In this document: positions 25,266 to 34,191 of the stretch, piece after piece
How the letters are laid out: each line of letters opens with the position of its first letter
How positions within the stretch are numbered: the first letter of the stretch is position 1
NCBI RefSeq assembly: GCF_001425175.1
Contig: NZ_LMDV01000009.1
Location: 399,614 to 463,613 of the forward strand
DNA: 64,000 bases
Direction of reading: 5' to 3'
Source of the DNA: Nocardioides sp. Root1257
GTDB taxonomy: Bacteria > Actinomycetota > Actinomycetes > Propionibacteriales > Nocardioidaceae
Notes under the pieces: generated by a model
What the model was told of the DNA's origin: nothing
What the model saw: the letters and a program-made list of their open reading frames with translations, nothing else
Database searches by the model: none
Translations under genes and position numbers: made by a program

Positions 25266-26695
25266 GCCAGACACCATTCGGGTTCGCGGACGACTCGCGG
25301 CGCTACCGGCTCGACTCCCGCATCGCGACGGGCGGCATGGGCGAGGTGTGGCGGGCGACCGACACCCTCCTCGACCGCGAGGTCGCGGTGAAGCTGCTGA
25401 AGACGGAGTTCGCCGACAACCCGACCTTCCGGGTGCGCTTCGAGTCCGAGGCGCAGCACGCCGCGTCCCTGCACCACCCCAACATCGCCACCGTCTACGA
25501 CGTCGGCGAGGCCAGCATGACCGACGGCTCCCGCAGCCGACGGCCCTACCTCGTGATGGAGCTCGTCGAGGGCCAGCCGCTCTCCGCGGTGCTGCGCCCC
25601 GGCGTGCCGATGGACCCGGCCGCGGTCCGCGACCTGCTCGCCCAGGCCGCCGACGGGCTCGGAGCCGCGCACGCCAACGGCATCGTGCACCGCGACGTGA
25701 AGCCGGCCAACCTGATCGTCACCCCCGACCGGGTCGTCAAGGTGACCGACTTCGGCATCGCCCGTGCGGCCGAGGGCGTCGGGCTCACCAGCACCGGCGA
25801 GGTCATGGGCACGCCCCAGTACCTCTCGCCCGAGCAGGCCCAGGGCCTGAAGGCGACGCCGGCCTCGGACGTCTACTCGCTCGGCGTCGTCGCGTTCGAG
25901 TGCCTCGCCGGCCGGCGGCCCTTCCAGGGCGAGACCGCCGTCGCCACCGCGCTCGCCCACCTGCGCGACCCGGTCCCGGACCTGCCCCCGTCGGTCCCGG
26001 CCGACCTCGCCGCCGTCGTACGACGCGCACTGTCGAAGGACCCCACCCAGCGGTTCACCGACGGCAGCGCGCTCGCCGCGGCGCTGCGCGACCCGGCCAC
26101 CGCCGCGACCGCCGTCGTCGCGCCCCCGGTCGTCGCGCCGACCCCCGCGACCCAGGTCATCGCCCCGCTGCCACCGCCGACCACCTCGACGCAGGCGGCG
26201 TACGAGGAGGAGCGTCGCAGCTGGGTGTGGCCCGTCGTCGGCGTGATCGCCGTGGTCGTGATCGCGGTCCTCGTCGTGCTGCTGCTCACCCAGGGCAACG
26301 GCGGCGACGACCCGACCGACGAGGTCACCGACTCCCCGACGCAGTCCTCCTCGGCACCGTCGTCGCCGAGCGAGCCGACGACCAGCGCCACCGAGCAGGA
26401 CACGACGGTGCGCATCGACGAGAGCCAGTACGTCAACCGCCCGCTCTCCGACGTCCAGCGCGAGCTCGCCGACCTCGGCCTGCGCGTGAACACCGAGCGG
26501 GTCGACAACCCCGGCGACCAGATCGAGAACGACGTCGAGAGCGTCAACCCGACCGGCGCACTGCAGCAGGGCGACACCGTCACGGTCACGTTCTGGGGGC
26601 CGGTGCCGCCCGAGTCGCCGAGCGAGTCGGCGTCGGACTCCCCCAGCGAGTCGGCGTCCGAGAGTCCTTCCGACAGCACCTCCCCGAGCAGCTAA
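25262..26695 (+). CDS. pknA: Ser/Thr protein kinase PknA-like, with a single PASTA-like domain
   Basis: The 477-residue kinase has the glycine loop GGMGEV, catalytic Lys in VAVKLL, HRDVKPAN, DFGIA and the PQYLSPEQ activation-segment end. After a Pro/Thr linker come a membrane helix (about 320-343) and one extracellular PASTA-like repeat (YVNRPLSDVQRELADLGLRV to TVTVTFWG), then a Ser/Pro/Glu tail. Mycobacterial PknA lacks PASTA, so this copy differs. The GTG start overlaps pbpA by 4 bases. Targets are expected to be division proteins including the neighbouring FHA proteins. Confidence 0.92.
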   Translation: MSQTPFGFADDSRRYRLDSRIATGGMGEVWRATDTLLDREVAVKLLKTEFADNPTFRVRFESEAQHAASLHHPNIATVYDVGEASMTDGSRSRRPYLVMELVEGQPLSAVLRPGVPMDPAAVRDLLAQAADGLGAAHANGIVHRDVKPANLIVTPDRVVKVTDFGIARAAEGVGLTSTGEVMGTPQYLSPEQAQGLKATPASDVYSLGVVAFECLAGRRPFQGETAVATALAHLRDPVPDLPPSVPADLAAVVRRALSKDPTQRFTDGSALAAALRDPATAATAVVAPPVVAPTPATQVIAPLPPPTTSTQAAYEEERRSWVWPVVGVIAVVVIAVLVVLLLTQGNGGDDPTDEVTDSPTQSSSAPSSPSEPTTSATEQDTTVRIDESQYVNRPLSDVQRELADLGLRVNTERVDNPGDQIENDVESVNPTGALQQGDTVTVTFWGPVPPESPSESASDSPSESASESPSDSTSPSS

Positions 26696-26707
26696 GGCCA
26701 GGTCACC

Positions 26708-28444
26708 GTGAACAACCAACAGCCGGTCGTCGTCGGCGGGCGCTACGAGCTCGGTGAGCTCCTCGGCCGCGGCGGGATGGCGGAGGTCCGCAAGGGCACC
26801 GACACCCGACTCGGGCGGGTCGTCGCCGTGAAGCGGCTGCGCACCGACCTCGCCAGCGACGCGACGTTCCAGGCCCGGTTCCGCCGCGAGGCGCAGTCGG
26901 CGGCCTCGCTCAACCACCCGGCGATCGTCGCCGTCTACGACACCGGCGAGGAGCCGGCCGCCGACGGGTCGGGGATCTCGCAGCCCTACATCGTCATGGA
27001 GTTCGTCGCCGGCCGCACCCTGCGCGACATCCTGCGCGAGGGCCGCAAGATCCTGCCCGAGCGCGCCCTCGAGATCACCAGCGGCGTCCTCTCGGCCCTC
27101 GACTACAGCCACCGCGCGGGGATCATCCACCGCGACATCAAGCCCGGCAACGTGATGCTGACCCCGAGCGGCGACGTGAAGGTGATGGACTTCGGCATCG
27201 CCCGGGCGATCAGCGACGCGTCGTCGACGATGACGCAGACCGCCGCCGTGGTCGGCACCGCGCAGTACCTCTCCCCCGAGCAGGCGCGCGGCGAGACCGT
27301 GGACTCGCGCTCCGACGTCTACTCGGCCGGCTGCCTGCTCTACGAGCTGCTCACCGGCCGGCCGCCGTTCGTCGGGGACAGCCCGGTCGCGGTCGCCTAC
27401 CAGCACGTCCGCGAGCCCGCCGTACCCCCGTCGGACCACGACACCTCGCTGCCGCCCGAGGTCGACGCGATCGTGCTCAAGGCGCTCGCGAAGCGTCTCG
27501 AGGACCGCTACCAGTCGGCCGCCGCGATGCGCAGCGACATCGAGCGCTACCTGGGCGGGCGCCCGGTGCAGGCGCCGATCCCGCCGCCGGTCGCCGCCGC
27601 GCCCCCGGTGACGGCTGCGACGTCGGTCGTCGCCCCCGTCGCGGCGTACGAGGAGGAGGAGCCGCGCAGCCGGACCGGCCTGATCATCGCGCTCGGACTG
27701 CTGCTCATCGTGCTGATCGCCGGTGCGGCCTACCTGCTGCCCAACCTGTTCGAGAAGGCGCCCGAGCAGGTGCCCACCCCCAACGTCATCAACAAGACCG
27801 AGAAGCAGGCGCGACAGCTCATCGGCGACGCCGGGCTGGCGGTCGGCTCGATCGACCGTGAGAACAGCGAGGACGTGCCTGCGGGGCGGGTGGTCCGGCA
27901 GGACCCGAACCCCGACGACTACGTCGACCCCGATACCCGCGTCGACCTGGTGATCTCGCTCGGCAAGCCGCAGGTCGAGGTGCCGTTCCTGATCGGTCAG
28001 GACAAGGATGCGGCCAAGCAGACGCTGGAGGCGGCCGGCTTCGACGTGAAGCTCAAGCAGGTCGAGTCCGACGAGGACAAGAACACGGTCATCAGCACCG
28101 ACCCGTCCCAGGGCCAGACCGTCGCGGCCGGCACGACCATCATCGTGTCGTTCTCCGACGGGCCCGAGAAGGTCCCGAACGTCGTGGGCCTGCAGCAGGC
28201 GGAGGCGGAGACCGCGATCCGCAACGCCGGCTTCGTGCCCCGGGTGTTCACCACCGACGACACGACGGAACCCGCGGGCACGGTCATCGACCAGAGCCCC
28301 GCCAAGGGCGAGACCCTGTCCGAGGGGTCGACGGTGACGCTGCAGGTCTCGAGCTTCGTGGAGCCCTCGGCCCCCACGTCCCCGACCGACACCCCGACGA
28401 CGGACCCGAGCGAGACGCCGATCATCCCGCCACCGCCGGGCTGA
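26708..28444 (+). CDS. pknB: Ser/Thr protein kinase PknB with three PASTA repeats
   Basis: The 578-residue kinase has GRGGMAEV, VAVKRL, HRDIKPGNVML, DFGIARAIS and AQYLSPEQARGE; a membrane helix at about 322-345; then three PASTA repeats (VPTPNVINKTEKQARQLI, VEVPFLIGQDKDAAKQTL, VPNVVGLQQAEAETAI). Extracellular PASTA modules bind muropeptides or lipid II and localise the kinase to sites of wall synthesis. A Thr/Pro-rich tail ends it. Mycobacterial PknB has four PASTA repeats. It is last in the operon and converges on the DUF881 gene. Confidence 0.95.
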   Translation: MNNQQPVVVGGRYELGELLGRGGMAEVRKGTDTRLGRVVAVKRLRTDLASDATFQARFRREAQSAASLNHPAIVAVYDTGEEPAADGSGISQPYIVMEFVAGRTLRDILREGRKILPERALEITSGVLSALDYSHRAGIIHRDIKPGNVMLTPSGDVKVMDFGIARAISDASSTMTQTAAVVGTAQYLSPEQARGETVDSRSDVYSAGCLLYELLTGRPPFVGDSPVAVAYQHVREPAVPPSDHDTSLPPEVDAIVLKALAKRLEDRYQSAAAMRSDIERYLGGRPVQAPIPPPVAAAPPVTAATSVVAPVAAYEEEEPRSRTGLIIALGLLLIVLIAGAAYLLPNLFEKAPEQVPTPNVINKTEKQARQLIGDAGLAVGSIDRENSEDVPAGRVVRQDPNPDDYVDPDTRVDLVISLGKPQVEVPFLIGQDKDAAKQTLEAAGFDVKLKQVESDEDKNTVISTDPSQGQTVAAGTTIIVSFSDGPEKVPNVVGLQQAEAETAIRNAGFVPRVFTTDDTTEPAGTVIDQSPAKGETLSEGSTVTLQVSSFVEPSAPTSPTDTPTTDPSETPIIPPPPG

Positions 28445-28462
28445 CGGCCGGCGACTCCCGGG

Positions 28463-29290
28463 CTAGTCGGACTTGCCGCGCAGGGGGCTGGCGTAGCTGA
28501 GGCTGGTGAGGCCGTCGTACGCCGGCGCGGTGATCGCGTTGTCGAGCTCGAGGTCCCAGCCGACGGAGATGTCGGGGTCCTCGGCGTCCTCGCGGTAGGC
28601 CGCGACGTACGCGTCCGCGTCCACGGCGGCCTGGAGCGCGGCCTGGTCGCCGACGGCCTGGATCACATACGGCGGCGGGAACGGCACACCCTGCAGCTGG
28701 ACCAGGCTGCCGAAGCACTTGATGCCGGTCGTCGACACGATCCGCTGGCCCTGGATGGTGACGGCGCTGGCGCCGCCCTTCCAGAGCGCGTTGACCACCG
28801 CCTGGATGTCCTGCTGGTGCACCAGCAGCGGGTTGACGTTGCCGGTGGTCGAGTTGATGACGTCGGCGGGTGCGTCGGTGAGCACGATCGTCACGCCGGG
28901 ACCGCGGCGCTCCACCAGGCCGGCCGGGTCGTGGAGCCGCTCGATCTTGCGCTGGTAGCGATTGACGTCGCGGTCGCTGACCGCGGTGCTGAGCATCGCG
29001 ACCTGGGCGTCGAGCGCGGCGACCCGGCTGCGCAGGTCGTCGTACGCGTCGGACTCGTCCTCGACCAGCGACGCCAGGTCCGTGTAGCGGCCTGGTCGCA
29101 GGTCGGTGCCCTCGCTGTTGTTGGCGCTGACCACGAAGAGGCCGCCGCAGGCGAGCACGACGAGCGGCGTGCCCAGGCGCCACAGCCGGGCGCGGGGGCT
29201 CAGCGGGTTGCGCTGCGGCACCCGGAGGAACCGTCGCCGGTGCTCCGGGTCGCTCGACCCGGTGGGCCTCGCGTGGGATCCGGCGCTCAC
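28463..29290 (-). CDS. DUF881 family membrane-anchored protein
   Basis: The 275-residue protein has one membrane helix (about 40-58, GTPLVVLACGGLFVVSAN), a coiled-coil-like segment (SDAYDDLRSRVAALDAQVAML) and a DUF881 domain (GPGVTIVLTDAP, LLVHQQDIQAVVNALWKGGA, AVTIQGQRIV). DUF881 proteins (YlxW/X-like) are common next to division genes in Gram-positives; function is unclear. The GTG at 29290 is chosen over an upstream frame extension without a ribosome site. It is divergent from crgA with about 100 bases between. Confidence 0.88.
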   Translation of the reverse strand: MSAGSHARPTGSSDPEHRRRFLRVPQRNPLSPRARLWRLGTPLVVLACGGLFVVSANNSEGTDLRPGRYTDLASLVEDESDAYDDLRSRVAALDAQVAMLSTAVSDRDVNRYQRKIERLHDPAGLVERRGPGVTIVLTDAPADVINSTTGNVNPLLVHQQDIQAVVNALWKGGASAVTIQGQRIVSTTGIKCFGSLVQLQGVPFPPPYVIQAVGDQAALQAAVDADAYVAAYREDAEDPDISVGWDLELDNAITAPAYDGLTSLSYASPLRGKSD

Positions 29291-29393
29291 GTTGACTAAG
29301 GTATCCCGGAGTCCGTCCCGGCCCGGTACGGACGACAGCATGGCCCGCGTCACGACGGGTCCCGCACGACCTCACGACCGACCAGGAGCACCC

Positions 29394-29849
29394 GTGTCCA
29401 AGCTCAAGGCCAAGGACCCCCTCGCCCCCGACCGGGGCCCGATGGCATCGCCGCGCTTCATCGTCGCGCTGGTGCTGATGGTGCTGGGCATCGCCTGGAT
29501 CGCCTACTACTACGTGGTCTTCGACCCGACGGCGCTCCCCCCGAAGGACAGCGGCTCGCCGGCGTTCATGCGCGACCTCGGGGACTGGAACTACCTGATC
29601 GGCTTCGGCCTGCTGATGATCGGCCTGATCGTCTCCGCGCACCCGTCGACCCCGCTCGGCCGCGGCCGCGGTGTCGTGGTCGGCATGCTCGGCTGCTTCG
29701 TGATCGGCCTGCTGTGGATCTGCACGTACTACGTGTTCAGCAACGACCTCAGCAACATCCCGGTCTTCGACGACCTCGGTCAGAAGAACTTGGTCGTCGG
29801 CATCGCGTTCATGGCGGTCGGCTTCACGTTCGCCACCCGCTGGGAGTGA
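29394..29849 (+). CDS. crgA: Cell division protein CrgA, apparently tandemly duplicated
   Basis: CrgA is a small septation regulator that binds FtsZ/FtsI-side divisome proteins and usually has two membrane helices in about 90 residues. This protein has 151 residues and four helices. The second half (GMLGCFVIGLLWICTYYV, DLGQKNLVVGIAFMAVGFTFATRW) has the normal CrgA ending. The first half (ALVLMVLGIAWIAYYYVVF, DLGDWNYLIGFGLLMIGL) repeats the same pattern. GTG start with CAGGAGCACCC upstream. Its position between the kinase block and the rhomboid/ppiA genes is that of crgA in related genomes. The terminator at 29880 follows. Confidence 0.88.
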   Translation: MSKLKAKDPLAPDRGPMASPRFIVALVLMVLGIAWIAYYYVVFDPTALPPKDSGSPAFMRDLGDWNYLIGFGLLMIGLIVSAHPSTPLGRGRGVVVGMLGCFVIGLLWICTYYVFSNDLSNIPVFDDLGQKNLVVGIAFMAVGFTFATRWE

Positions 29850-29879
29850 GCTGACCCCCGCACCTCGCACCTCACCACG

Positions 29880-29911
29880 AACGCCGGTCCCCTCGAGGGG
29901 GCCGGCGTTTA
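29880..29911 (+). terminator. Rho-independent terminator after crgA
   Basis: AACGCCGG and CCGGCGTT pair around a second small stem (TCCCCTCGAGGGGG), and the hairpin ends in TTT. It lies 31 bases after the crgA stop. Confidence 0.8.
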
Positions 29912-29985
29912 TGCACACCTGGGGACAAGTCTGTGGAGAACTACATGCGTGTAGTTCTGCACAGGCTCCTCCACAGTTGTGGATG
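29908..29985. repeat. Stem-loop GAACTACA-N4-TGTAGTTC flanked by DnaA-box-like sequences
   Basis: Within 78 bases lie TTATGCACA (29909), GGGGACAA, TGTGGAGAA, the 9-bp-stem hairpin AGAACTACA/TGTAGTTCT (29937-29958), TGCACAGG, TCCACAG and TTGTGGATGA. Several fit TTWTNCACA-type DnaA boxes in one orientation or the other. The hairpin plus the following TGCACAGG recurs at 42197-42224. It sits between the convergent crgA and rhomboid genes. It could be a DnaA-titrating site or a dispersed repeat; it is not the chromosomal origin, which is expected near dnaA. Confidence 0.5.
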
Positions 29986-30081
29986 ATTGCCCCGGGACCG
30001 GGCAGCCGAAACCGGCACGACACGCCGGTCTAGGTCGGCGTGTCGTGCCGGTTTCACCGGCCAACCGGTGAAACCCGCAGA

Positions 30082-30999
30082 TCAGGCCAGCGCCGCCGTG
30101 CGCGCGACGGTCGCCACCAGGATCACCGCGGCGACGGCGACGAGGCCGGCGGCCTGGTACGCCGTTCGGTGCCGGCGTGGCGCGTAGGCCAGGATCCCGG
30201 CGACCACCACTCCACCGACGAAACCGCCGAGGTGGCCCTGCCAGGAGATGTTGGGGACCGCGAACGTGATGAGCACGTTGACCGCGATCAGCCCCCACAG
30301 GGCGCGCATGTCGCCGCCGACCCGACGGGCGACCACGATCAGCGCGCCGAAGAGGCCGTAGATGGCACCCGAGGCGCCGAGGGTGAGCTGGTACTCACCG
30401 GAGGCCCACAGCACGACGGCCGATCCCGCCAGCAGCGCCAGGAAGTAGAGGGCCAGGAAGCGGACCCGGCCGAAGACCAGCTCCAGCTGCGGGCCGATCA
30501 TCCACAGCGCCAGCATGTTGAAGGCGATGTGGGTGATGGTGACGTGGGTGAACCCGGACGTCACGAGCTGCCACCACGCACCGTCCGCGACCCCCGGCAG
30601 CCAGGTGCCGCCCTGGGCGTCGCACGCGGCCTGGGGTGCGGCGTACGCCTGGTTGCCGAGCAGGCACAGCCCGCTCGGCCGCAGTCCCAGGAGGTCGACC
30701 AGCCGGCTTCCGGAGCCGCCGGTCACCAGGATCGCCAGCCACACGCCCGCGTTGATCGCGATCAGCACCCCGGTGGTGATCGAGGCGTTGCTGGGCCGCA
30801 GCCCGCCGAACGCAGTACGCCCGCTGCGGGTCGCCTTCTTGCCGGCCGCGACGCACTCGGGGCACTGGAAGCCGACAGCGGCGTCGCGCATGCAGTCGGG
30901 GCAGATCGGACGCTCGCACCGCTGGCAGCGGATGTGCGACTCCCGGCCGGGGTGGCGGTAGCAGACCGGCACCCCGGCGGGCGCCGGATGATCGTTCAT
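30082..30999 (-). CDS. Rhomboid family intramembrane serine protease with N-terminal zinc-binding domain
   Basis: The 305-residue protein starts with a cysteine/histidine-rich zinc-binding segment (CYRHPGRESHIRCQRCERPICPDC, about 14-37; FQCPEC). A six- to seven-helix rhomboid core follows, with THIAFNMLALW, catalytic serine in GASGAIYG (about 208-215) and catalytic histidine in WQGHLGGF. It cleaves membrane-protein substrates that are not known here. ATG 30999 is chosen because the zinc domain begins there. The same gene lies beside ppiA and crgA in mycobacteria. Confidence 0.92.
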   Translation of the reverse strand: MNDHPAPAGVPVCYRHPGRESHIRCQRCERPICPDCMRDAAVGFQCPECVAAGKKATRSGRTAFGGLRPSNASITTGVLIAINAGVWLAILVTGGSGSRLVDLLGLRPSGLCLLGNQAYAAPQAACDAQGGTWLPGVADGAWWQLVTSGFTHVTITHIAFNMLALWMIGPQLELVFGRVRFLALYFLALLAGSAVVLWASGEYQLTLGASGAIYGLFGALIVVARRVGGDMRALWGLIAVNVLITFAVPNISWQGHLGGFVGGVVVAGILAYAPRRHRTAYQAAGLVAVAAVILVATVARTAALA

Positions 31000-31018
31000 C
31001 GTGGGTCGTTCGGGGAGC

Positions 31019-31531
31019 TCAGGCGCCGATGATCTCGACGGACTCGATGACGACGTCGTCCTTCGGGCGGTCGCCCGGGCCGGTCGGCGTGGTGCCGATG
31101 GCGTCCACGACGTCGCGCGAGGCCTGGTCGGCGACCTCACCGAAGATGGTGTGCTTGAAGTTCAGCCACGTCGTCGGCGCGACGGTGATGAAGAACTGCG
31201 AGCCGTTGGTGCCCGGGCCGGCGTTCGCCATGGCCAGCAGGTAGGGCTTGTCGAAGGTGAGCTCGGGGTGCGGCTCGTCCTTGAAGGTGTAGCCCGGGCC
31301 GCCGGTGCCGGTGCCGGTGGGGCAGCCGCCCTGGAGCATGAAGCCCTCGATCACGCGGTGGAAGACCAGGCCGTCGTAGAAGGGGCCGGTCTTGCCGTTG
31401 CCCGCGTCGTAGTCCTTGGTGCCCTGGGCCAGGCCCACGAAGTTGGCGACCGTCTCGGGGGCGTGGTTGGGGAAGAGGTTGAGCGTGATGTCGCCCCGGT
31501 TGGTCTTCAAGATGGCCTGCTGGTCCGCCAT
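31019..31531 (-). CDS. ppiA: Peptidyl-prolyl cis-trans isomerase, cyclophilin type
   Basis: The 170-residue cyclophilin has LKTNRGDITLNLFPNHAPETVANFVGL at the start, the catalytic arginine region FHRVIEGFMLQGG (about 55-67), GPGTNGSQFFIT (about 98-109) and HTIFGEV. There is no signal peptide, so it acts in the cytoplasm. Synteny with gyrA and the tRNA cluster matches mycobacterial ppiA. Confidence 0.95.
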   Translation of the reverse strand: MADQQAILKTNRGDITLNLFPNHAPETVANFVGLAQGTKDYDAGNGKTGPFYDGLVFHRVIEGFMLQGGCPTGTGTGGPGYTFKDEPHPELTFDKPYLLAMANAGPGTNGSQFFITVAPTTWLNFKHTIFGEVADQASRDVVDAIGTTPTGPGDRPKDDVVIESVEIIGA

Positions 31532-31694
31532 GACTGCCTCTCACGTTTGGTGGGTACACCACGGACGTACGCGGTGCTGGTTGTGCCGTCCGATCCTCGC
31601 ACGGTCGACAAGCAGCCCGCCCGGCGCCCGGCCCCTGGTTCGGTCGCCGGTGGCATGATCGGATGCACCAGGGACACGACGAGAGGAAGCCCCC

Positions 31695-32327
31695 ATGGGT
31701 CTGCGGAAGAACAAGTCGCTCCTGGACCAGGCCGGTGACACGGTGAGCGAGTACGTCGACCAGGTCCGCCCCCAGCTCGAGGCCGCGGTCGCCACGGCCC
31801 GCGAGAAGGCCGGCCCTGCGATCGCCGATGCACGCGGCAAGGCTGGTCCGGCCATCGCCGACGCGAAGGCGAAGGCGGCCCCCTACCTCGCCGACGCTCG
31901 CGACAAGGCAGGCCCGGCGATCGCCGCGGGCGCCGCCGTCGCCGCCGAGAAGATCGCCGAGGGCGCGGCGTACGCCGCCGAGAAGGCCGCCGCCGGCGCG
32001 GAGGCCGCTGCCGACAAGGTCGCCGAGGTCGCCGACCCGCCGAAGAAGAAGCACCGGCTCCGCAAGCTGGTCATCATTACGGGGATCGCGGCCGGCGCGG
32101 CGTACGTCGCCTCGCGGCTGCGCGGCGGCCAGGAGAGCCAGAACTGGCAGTCGTCCTACTCCCCGACGCCGGCTCCGGCCGCGACGCCCAAGCCGGTCGC
32201 GGTGGTCGAGGACGACGAGGCCGGTGCCTCGCCCGGTGAGGCGCTGGCCGACCAGGCCGAGTCGCCGCACCCGGTGACCACGCCGGACGACCCGGCCGAC
32301 GTGGTCGAGGTCGACGACAAGAAGTAG
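31695..32327 (+). CDS. Alanine-rich coiled-coil protein with membrane helix
   Basis: The 210-residue protein has an Ala/Lys/Asp-rich helix with an 11-residue period (AREKAGPAIADARGKAGPAI and similar, about 34-110), like LEA/apolipoprotein-type amphipathic repeats. A basic KKKHRLRK segment precedes a membrane helix (about 125-142), and an acidic Pro-rich tail follows. In mycobacteria the small wall-synthesis protein CwsA lies in this neighbourhood; this protein holds the place but no homology is claimed. The ATG follows GAGAGGAAG. Confidence 0.65.
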   Translation: MGLRKNKSLLDQAGDTVSEYVDQVRPQLEAAVATAREKAGPAIADARGKAGPAIADAKAKAAPYLADARDKAGPAIAAGAAVAAEKIAEGAAYAAEKAAAGAEAAADKVAEVADPPKKKHRLRKLVIITGIAAGAAYVASRLRGGQESQNWQSSYSPTPAPAATPKPVAVVEDDEAGASPGEALADQAESPHPVTTPDDPADVVEVDDKK

Positions 32328-32337
32328 CCGAAGCGCT

Positions 32338-33357
32338 CTAGGACCGGCCGGTGGAGATCTCCGCCGGCCGGTTCTCGTCTATCCAGGTGTCGATCCGCTC
32401 CCACCACGCGAACAGCCAGTCGATGCGCTCCTCGCGCCCGGCCGGGATCTCGGCCCGCGGGATCTGCCACCAGCGCATGATGATCCGCTTGTCCATCGGC
32501 AGCTCGCGCCAGACCTCGCCGACGGTGACCATGTGGTCGAGCCCGGTGTGGGCGACGAGCACGACGTCAGCGTCTGGCGCCGCGTCGAGCGCGGCGAGGA
32601 AGCCGCCCGGTCGGGGCGCGAGCACGTGGATCATCCGCTCGGCCCGCTGCGCCATCCGCTCCAGGCCGAGCCGGCGCAGCCGGTCGATCGCCCGCTGCCG
32701 CCGTTGCGGGGTGAAGTTCCCGCCCTCGGGGAAGATCACGAAGGCGTCGTTCTCGTCGAGCCCGCTCGCGAGGTCGGCGATCTGCGCCTCGAGGTTCTCG
32801 GTCGGGCCCGGGTTCGGGGTGATGAACCGCGCCGGGATCCGGTTGAGGATCACCGAGATCATCGGGTCCCACGCCAGCGTGTCCTTGAGGACCACCCGTG
32901 GCTCGCGGCCGTACCACGCCATCAGCGTGTGGATCAGCACGAAGGAGTCGCCCGGCCCGGCGTGCCGGCAGCAGACCAGGATCGGGCGGCCTCGGTGATC
33001 GAGCGGACCGGGCCCCTCGGACTCGATGCGCAGCCGCAGCACCCGCCGGGCCTCCCGGAAGAACACCCACATGGTGCCCTGCACCAGGTCGTAGTGGATG
33101 CCCTCGAAGTACGCCGTCCGCAGCCGCCGGCCGAACCCGGACGCGAACCACAGGCCGAGCATCACCAGGAGCAGCAGCGCCTCGCAGGTGAGGTAGACGA
33201 GCACCACCCAGAAGAAGCGCAGCGGCCGGAGCCGACCGCGCACGATCGGCGAGATCGCCGCGGCACCGATCAGCCACAGCGGCAGCGTGAACCAGGCGAC
33301 CACGGCCAGGGCGACCACGAGCGGCGCGATCACGCAGCGCCGCAGTGCCCAGATCAT
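32338..33357 (-). CDS. Lysophospholipid acyltransferase (PlsC-like) with N-terminal membrane helices
   Basis: The 339-residue protein has two or three membrane helices in the first 95 residues. The acyltransferase domain follows, with CRHAGPGDS (HX4D catalytic motif, about 130) and FPEGGNFTP (substrate-binding PEG motif). It probably acylates lysophosphatidate or a related lipid at the inner membrane. The ATG shares one base with the stop of the patatin gene upstream, so the two are translationally coupled. It ends the SURF1-DUF3817-patatin-acyltransferase operon. Confidence 0.88.
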   Translation of the reverse strand: MIWALRRCVIAPLVVALAVVAWFTLPLWLIGAAAISPIVRGRLRPLRFFWVVLVYLTCEALLLLVMLGLWFASGFGRRLRTAYFEGIHYDLVQGTMWVFFREARRVLRLRIESEGPGPLDHRGRPILVCCRHAGPGDSFVLIHTLMAWYGREPRVVLKDTLAWDPMISVILNRIPARFITPNPGPTENLEAQIADLASGLDENDAFVIFPEGGNFTPQRRQRAIDRLRRLGLERMAQRAERMIHVLAPRPGGFLAALDAAPDADVVLVAHTGLDHMVTVGEVWRELPMDKRIIMRWWQIPRAEIPAGREERIDWLFAWWERIDTWIDENRPAEISTGRS

Positions 33358-34184
33358 CAGCTCAGGTGCTCCTCGAGGTAGGCGAGGGTCGCCTCGTAGG
33401 TGAGGTCGATGCGCTCCTGCACGCCGGAGAAGTCGCGGCTGCCGAGCACGCTGTCGTCCTTGCCCGAGGTCCCCCGTGCCGGGAGGACGTGCGCCTCGAC
33501 GCTCGACGGCAGCTCGGCGAGCTCCCGGTTGAACCGGTGCCGCCGCGCGATCTCGAACGAGACCCGCGCGACCTCCCACGGCCGCTTCGGCGGCACCAGC
33601 GGCCGGTCGATGCGGCCGACCTGGAGGACGAACACCCGGGTGGCGCCGAGCTGGACGGCGCGGCCGAGCGGGATCGAGTTCACGATGCCGCCGTCGAGGT
33701 AGTGCTCGTCGCCGACCTTCGCCGGCGGCAGCAGGCCGGGTACGGCGGCGCTCGCGACGACCGCGTCCACGACCGGCCCGGAGTCGAACCAGTGCTCGGC
33801 GGCCCGCTCGATGCTGGCGGCGCAGACCTGGAAGCGGACCGGCAGCTCCTCGAAGGTCAGGTCACCGAACTCGTCGACGAGCGCCTGCTTGAGCGGCGTG
33901 GCCGACCACAGGTGGGTGCCGGTCGACATCGCTCGGCGGACGGTGCGCAGCGGGCTGTCGCCGTACACGTCGGCGCCGCCGGACGCGGCACCCTGCCAGA
34001 GCGCGACGAGCTTCGGGATGACGGACGCGTCCGGCTGCCGGGCCACCATCGCGCCGTTGAGGGCACCGATGCTGGTGCCGAGCACCAGGTCGGGGGTGAT
34101 GTCGCGCTCGAAGAGGGCGCGCACCATGCCGACCTCGACGGCGCCGAGGACGCCACCGCCCCCCAGCACGAACGCCGTGGTCAT
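33357..34184 (-). CDS. Patatin-like phospholipase
   Basis: The 275-residue lipid hydrolase has the oxyanion loop GGGGVLGA (about 8-15), the nucleophile motif GTSIG (about 38-42) and the Asp of LDGGIVNS (about 168), forming the Ser-Asp dyad. It releases fatty acids from phospholipids. Coupled to an acyltransferase downstream, the pair could remodel membrane phospholipids by deacylation and reacylation (inference). It starts 7 bases after the DUF3817 gene. Confidence 0.9.
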   Translation of the reverse strand: MTTAFVLGGGGVLGAVEVGMVRALFERDITPDLVLGTSIGALNGAMVARQPDASVIPKLVALWQGAASGGADVYGDSPLRTVRRAMSTGTHLWSATPLKQALVDEFGDLTFEELPVRFQVCAASIERAAEHWFDSGPVVDAVVASAAVPGLLPPAKVGDEHYLDGGIVNSIPLGRAVQLGATRVFVLQVGRIDRPLVPPKRPWEVARVSFEIARRHRFNRELAELPSSVEAHVLPARGTSGKDDSVLGSRDFSGVQERIDLTYEATLAYLEEHLS

Positions 34185-34191
34185 CGGACCG

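Noticed and set aside
24893..27439. 848-residue minus-strand open frame opposite pbpA and the kinases
   Set aside because: It is antisense to three clearly conserved genes and has no recognisable domain.
29937..29958. LexA (SOS) box at GAAC...GTTC
   Set aside because: The spacing between GAAC and GTTC is 12 bases, not the 4 expected for actinobacterial LexA sites.
29908..29985. Chromosomal origin of replication
   Set aside because: DnaA-box-like words are present, but dnaA and dnaN are not adjacent and the cluster is small.
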